Shown: positions 60,776 through 64,000 of the stretch, in pieces
Position numbering within the stretch: position 1 is the stretch's first letter
How the letters are laid out: each line of letters opens with the position of its first letter
Assembly: GCA_910577955.1 (NCBI GenBank)
Contig: CAJTNC010000003.1
Span: 118,106 to 182,105 of the forward strand
Origin: an uncultured Lachnospiraceae bacterium
Lineage (GTDB): Bacteria > Bacillota > Clostridia > Lachnospirales > Lachnospiraceae
Reading direction: 5' to 3'
Length of the DNA: 64,000 nt
Made by a program: the position numbers and the translations under genes
The notes under the pieces: model-generated
Databases searched by the model: none
Told to the model about the DNA's origin: nothing
The model's input: only the letters and a program-made list of their open reading frames with translations

Positions 60776-62209
60776 ATGGAACACAAAAACACATGGTTAC
60801 TGTATGATGAGAAGCTGACAAAGGAGGCTTATGATTTTGCCGAAGGATACAAGGATTTTTTAAACCGCGGCAAGACGGAGAGGGAATGTATCGACGAGAT
60901 CGTATATCAGATCGAAAAAGCCGGTTTTTGTGAACTGGAAGAGGCGATTTCGGCGAAAAAGGAGTTGAAGGCCGGAGACAAGGTGTATCATGTTCATATG
61001 AATAAGTCCATCGCGATGTTTACGATCGGAACAAAGCCCATGGAGGAAGGTATGAATATTTTGGGGGCTCATATCGATTCTCCCAGATTGGATGTGAAGC
61101 AGAATCCCCTTTATGAGGACGGCGGCTTTGCGTATCTGGACACTCATTATTATGGCGGTGTGAAAAAATATCAGTGGGTGACGCTTCCGCTTGCGCTCCA
61201 CGGTGTAGTTGTGAAAAAGGACGGCACTACCGTAGAACTGAATGTGGGTGAGGACGAGGACGATCCGGTATTCTTTATCTCTGATCTTTTGATTCATTTA
61301 GCGTCAGAGCAGATGGAGAAAAAAGCCGCGAAGGTGATAGAGGGCGAAGCGCTTGACATTATCGTGGGAAACCGTCCGATCCTGATCGAGCCGGAAAAAG
61401 AAGAGGAGAAGAGGGAAGCGGAGGCCGGAAAGGCGGCGAAGGATGCTGTGACAAAGGGGATCCTCGCTATTTTAAAAGAGCAGTATGATATGGAGGAAGA
61501 TGATTTTGTTTCCGCAGAGTTGGAGGTCGTACCGGCCGGAAAAGCGAGGGATGCGGGATTCGACAGAAGCATGATCTTAGCTTACGGGCATGATGACAGA
61601 GTGTGTGCATATCCTTCCCTGAAGGCATTGCTTAAAGTGGAGGCGCCGGAAAGAACTACCTGCTGCATTTTGGTGGACAAGGAAGAAATCGGCTCCGTGG
61701 GCGCCACCGGTATGCAGTCGAAATTCTTTGAGAATGCGTTAGTGGAGACGATGGTGCTTGCTGGACAGTATTCGGAGTTAGCTTACAGAAGATGCCTGTC
61801 CAATTCCTGTATGCTTTCCTCCGACGTGAGTTCCGCATACGATCCCAGCTATGCATCCAGCTTTGATAAGAAAAACGTAGCCTTTTTGGGCGGCGGCATG
61901 GTGTTTAACAAGTTTACGGGAGCCAGAGGAAAATCCGGTTCCAATGACGCCAATGCGGAGTATATCGCATATCTGCGCAGGATTCTGGACGCAGAGAATG
62001 TGAATTTCCAGACAGCGGAACTGGGTAAGGTAGATTTGGGCGGCGGCGGAACGATTGCTTATATTCTGGCGCTTTATGGCATGAATGTAATTGACAGCGG
62101 TGTGCCTGTTTTGAGCATGCATGGTCCTTGGGAGACGATCAGCAAGGCTGACCTGTATGAGGCGATGCGCGGTTATGTGGCATTTTTACAGGGAGAGAAA
62201 AATTTCTGA
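60776..62209 (+). CDS. M18-family aspartyl aminopeptidase
   Basis: A 477-residue dinuclear zinc aminopeptidase (M18, DAP/LAP4-like) releasing acidic N-terminal residues. Metal ligands and catalytic residues appear in GAHIDSPRLD (His, Asp), YGHDDRVCAYPSL (Asp), LVDKEEIGSVGATG (catalytic Glu pair), and SSDVSSAYDPSY (Asp), with a C-terminal His in SMHGPWETISKADLYEA. The long open frame upstream is ignored because ATG 60776 has AGGAGGA. It is followed by queA after two bases. Confidence 0.93.
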   Translation: MEHKNTWLLYDEKLTKEAYDFAEGYKDFLNRGKTERECIDEIVYQIEKAGFCELEEAISAKKELKAGDKVYHVHMNKSIAMFTIGTKPMEEGMNILGAHIDSPRLDVKQNPLYEDGGFAYLDTHYYGGVKKYQWVTLPLALHGVVVKKDGTTVELNVGEDEDDPVFFISDLLIHLASEQMEKKAAKVIEGEALDIIVGNRPILIEPEKEEEKREAEAGKAAKDAVTKGILAILKEQYDMEEDDFVSAELEVVPAGKARDAGFDRSMILAYGHDDRVCAYPSLKALLKVEAPERTTCCILVDKEEIGSVGATGMQSKFFENALVETMVLAGQYSELAYRRCLSNSCMLSSDVSSAYDPSYASSFDKKNVAFLGGGMVFNKFTGARGKSGSNDANAEYIAYLRRILDAENVNFQTAELGKVDLGGGGTIAYILALYGMNVIDSGVPVLSMHGPWETISKADLYEAMRGYVAFLQGEKNF

Positions 62210-62211
62210 AC

Positions 62212-63246
62212 ATGGAACAATTAAAAAAAAGTGATTTTTATTTTGAGCTGCCGCAGGAGCTGATCGCTCAAGACCCTCTGGAGGACCGGGCGTCCTCCAG
62301 AATGCTTGTGCTGAATAAAGAAACCGGAGAGACGAAGCATCATGTATTTCGGGATATTTTACAGTATCTGGTTCCGGGAGATTGTCTTGTGTTAAATAAT
62401 ACAAAGGTGATTCCGGCGAGACTTCTCGGAATAAAGGAGGAGACCGGGGCGGCTGTGGAAGTTCTTTTATTGAAAAGAAAAGAAAAAGATGTTTGGGAGA
62501 CCTTAGTCCGTCCGGGGAAAAAGATGCGGCCGGGGGCAAAGCTTTCCTTCGGGGACGGTCTGTTGAGAGCGGAAGTTCTGGAAGTGGTGGAGGAGGGAAA
62601 CAGGCTGGTGCGGTTTGAGTACGACGGCATTTTTGAGGAAGTGCTGGACCGGCTTGGAGAGATGCCTCTTCCCCCTTATATCACACACAAACTGCAGGAT
62701 AAGAATCGTTATCAGACGGTTTATGCAAAATATGAGGGCTCTGCGGCGGCTCCTACGGCGGGGCTGCATTTTACGACGGAATTGTTAAAAGAGATAGAGG
62801 AGATGGGCGTGGAGATCGCCTGTGTGACGCTGCATGTGGGGCTTGGCACTTTCCGGCCTGTGAAAGAGGAAAATGTGCTGGAACATCACATGCACTCCGA
62901 GTATTATGAGGTATCCGGAGAGGCCGCCGACAAAATCAACAGGACGAAGGAGCGGGGAGGCAGGGTGATCTGCGTGGGGACCACTTCCGCCCGCACGCTG
63001 GAGAGTGCGGCAGATGAAAGCGGATGTCTGCGGGCTTCAAGCGGCAATACGGAGATATTCATCTATCCGGGTTATCGGTTTAAGGTGTTGGATTGCCTGC
63101 TGACCAATTTCCATCTGCCGGAATCCACGCTGATCATGCTTGTGTCGGCGCTTGCCGGGCGGGAGCATGTGCTGACAGCGTATGAGGAAGCAGTGCGGGA
63201 GAAGTACAGGTTTTTTTCCTTTGGGGATGCGATGTTTATCAAATGA
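62212..63246 (+). CDS. queA: tRNA preQ1(34) ribosyltransferase-isomerase
   Basis: QueA transfers the ribosyl part of SAM to preQ1 in tRNA anticodons, forming epoxyqueuosine. The 344-residue protein begins KKSDFYFELPQELIAQDPLEDRASSRML, has LVLNNTKVIPARLLG, SAAAPTAGLHFTTELL and LGLGTFRPVK, and ends with GYRFKVLDCLLTNFHLPESTLIMLVSALAG, all standard QueA motifs. No tgt, queC-F or queG gene is in the window; tgt often lies nearby in other genomes. The Shine-Dalgarno is the GGAGAG at the end of the M18 gene. Confidence 0.97.
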   Translation: MEQLKKSDFYFELPQELIAQDPLEDRASSRMLVLNKETGETKHHVFRDILQYLVPGDCLVLNNTKVIPARLLGIKEETGAAVEVLLLKRKEKDVWETLVRPGKKMRPGAKLSFGDGLLRAEVLEVVEEGNRLVRFEYDGIFEEVLDRLGEMPLPPYITHKLQDKNRYQTVYAKYEGSAAAPTAGLHFTTELLKEIEEMGVEIACVTLHVGLGTFRPVKEENVLEHHMHSEYYEVSGEAADKINRTKERGGRVICVGTTSARTLESAADESGCLRASSGNTEIFIYPGYRFKVLDCLLTNFHLPESTLIMLVSALAGREHVLTAYEEAVREKYRFFSFGDAMFIK

Positions 63247-63276
63247 CACCAAAATTTAACGATTTAGATATGGATG

Positions 63277-63306
63277 ACGGCAGAGAGAAATCTTTGCCGT
63301 TTTTTA
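63277..63306 (+). terminator. Terminator after queA
   Basis: A 10-bp stem, ACGGCAGAGA with TCTTTGCCGT, closed by a GAAA tetraloop and followed by TTTTTT. It ends one base before the -35 of the next promoter. Confidence 0.9.
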
Positions 63307-63335
63307 TTGACTTTCAGACATGCATGTCGCATAAT
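63307..63335 (+). promoter_or_regulatory. Promoter of the second TetR gene
   Basis: -35 TTGACT (63307-63312) and -10 CATAAT (63330-63335), 17-base spacer. A perfect palindrome fills the spacer and a second lies just downstream. Confidence 0.78.
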
Positions 63336-63354
63336 GTTTTCAGACATATATGTC
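63317..63354. promoter_or_regulatory. Two palindromic TetR operators
   Basis: GACATGCATGTC (63317-63328) and GACATATATGTC (63343-63354) are both perfect palindromes with the shared frame CAGACAT-xx-ATGTCG and centres 26 bases apart. They lie between -35 and -10 and after the start site: typical autorepression geometry. Confidence 0.78.
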
Positions 63355-63370
63355 GGAAATGGAAGGGCTT

Positions 63371-63973
63371 ATGAATAGAAGAGGAGAGGAAACGAGGAAA
63401 CATATAAAGAAATGTGCCTGTTCTTTATTTGCAGAAAAAGGTTTTAAACAAGTGACAATGAAGGATATCTGCGATGCGGCGAAATTAAGCAGAGGCGGGT
63501 TGTACTGCCATTACGAAAGCACGCGTCAAATCTTTCAGGAGATTATTGATGATATGACCAGTAAGCAGGATAATGAGATTGATTTAAGAATAGAGCAAAA
63601 TTGTTCGGCGGTAACTATTTTGGATGAAATTTTAAACAAGTATGAGAATGAAATGCTTGACAGTCAATCTTCATTAAGCATAGCAATATATGAGTATTTT
63701 AGCATTCGTGATATTGCAAATCAGAGTAATGCACTATATGAACAATATTTGATTTCGGCAAATACATGGAAGAAGCTAATACAATATGGGATGGACAGGC
63801 ATGAATTTAATGAAGTGGATATTTCTGCGGTATTCGATTTAATCGTGTTTTCATATCAAGGGGTAAGGATGTACAGCAAACTCATGCCTATGGATAAAGA
63901 AACACCTTCCAGAATAATAAAAGAAATAAGAAGAATATTAGTGAAAAGCGGCAGTAATAGCGATATTGTTTAA
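63371..63973 (+). CDS. TetR/AcrR-family transcriptional regulator
   Basis: A 200-residue regulator. The N-terminal HTH (about 5-52) reads RGEETRKHIKKCACSLFAEKGFKQVTMKDICDAAKLSRGGLYCHYES, a textbook TetR recognition region; the C-terminal helical domain (about 80-195) senses an unknown ligand. ATG 63371 follows GGAAGGG; ATGs at 63350 and 63359 are in frame, but the first lies inside the second operator. The gene is AT-richer than its neighbours, which hints at transfer. Its likely target, often an efflux pump or enzyme, would lie beyond the right edge. Confidence 0.9.
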   Translation: MNRRGEETRKHIKKCACSLFAEKGFKQVTMKDICDAAKLSRGGLYCHYESTRQIFQEIIDDMTSKQDNEIDLRIEQNCSAVTILDEILNKYENEMLDSQSSLSIAIYEYFSIRDIANQSNALYEQYLISANTWKKLIQYGMDRHEFNEVDISAVFDLIVFSYQGVRMYSKLMPMDKETPSRIIKEIRRILVKSGSNSDIV

Positions 63974-64000
63974 ATATTTAATGAATAAAAACGCATTATG

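Noticed and set aside
1..64000. CRISPR arrays, insertion sequences, prophage, tRNA or rRNA genes
   Set aside because: No regularly spaced repeats, transposase or phage-like proteins, or cloverleaf sequences were noticed on either strand.

Overview
The window looks like chromosomal DNA of an anaerobic, endospore-forming low-to-mid GC Firmicute, most likely a member of the Lachnospiraceae (Clostridia). The sequence-level reasons are: strong AGGAGG-type ribosome binding sites, TTGACA/TATAAT promoters, a T-box leader in front of pheST, the cmk-ispH-rpsA gene order, sporulation genes (spoIID-like, spoVAF-like), an oxygen-sensitive radical-SAM NrdG, an ATP-type PEP carboxykinase and a biotin-dependent sodium-pump decarboxylase operon. 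The genus assignment is inference. No tRNA, rRNA, CRISPR array, insertion sequence or prophage was seen, and no gene looks broken apart from the one cut by the left edge.

Layout. 1-4.9 kb: the end of a DUF1848 protein, an inositol-monophosphatase family gene, then a housekeeping block (ylxM-ffh-rpsP-khpA-rimM-trmD). 5-10 kb: two D-Ala-D-Ala carboxypeptidases flanking a membrane metallophosphatase and scpAB. 10-13 kb: two large polytopic membrane proteins, at least one a GT-C glycosyltransferase. 13.1-18.6 kb: a five-gene carboxyltransferase/Na+ pump operon with one biotin carrier and two different carboxyltransferases. 18.7-24.4 kb: an autoregulated TetR gene, an RpiR regulator, an HI0933 flavoprotein, cmk, ispH and rpsA. 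24.4-34.9 kb: CheR, a coiled-coil protein, a YprB-like nuclease on the minus strand, a HAD phosphatase, nrdG, a dUTPase-like gene, spoVAF, a PfkB kinase, an HSP90-family gene and a helical protein of unknown function. 34.9-41.7 kb: citrate synthase (minus), Xaa-Pro aminopeptidase, pckA and an MFS transporter. 41.7-45.1 kb: a candidate 6S RNA, spoIID, yihY-like and mgtC-like genes. 45.2-51.6 kb: an AraC regulator diverging from a five-gene sugar catabolic operon. 51.8-55.1 kb: a two-component system and a secreted protein that share a regulatory box. 55.1-64 kb: T-box/pheST, a lipoprotein, an M18 aminopeptidase, queA and an autoregulated TetR gene at the right edge.

How the genes work together. 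PEP carboxykinase, citrate synthase and the carboxyltransferase operon meet at oxaloacetate, fitting fermentative C4 metabolism with decarboxylation coupled to Na+ export. The AraC operon holds a dehydrogenase, two TIM-barrel isomerases, a sugar kinase and a class II aldolase: a full set of enzyme types for turning an unknown sugar or polyol into triose phosphates, without a transporter in the window. The most unusual features are this sugar operon with tandem palindromes at its promoter, the HSP90/helical-protein pair, the matched direct-repeat boxes of the two-component system and its likely target, the dual-carboxyltransferase operon, and a recurring GGAAAGGG-ATGGTT start module in front of unrelated genes.
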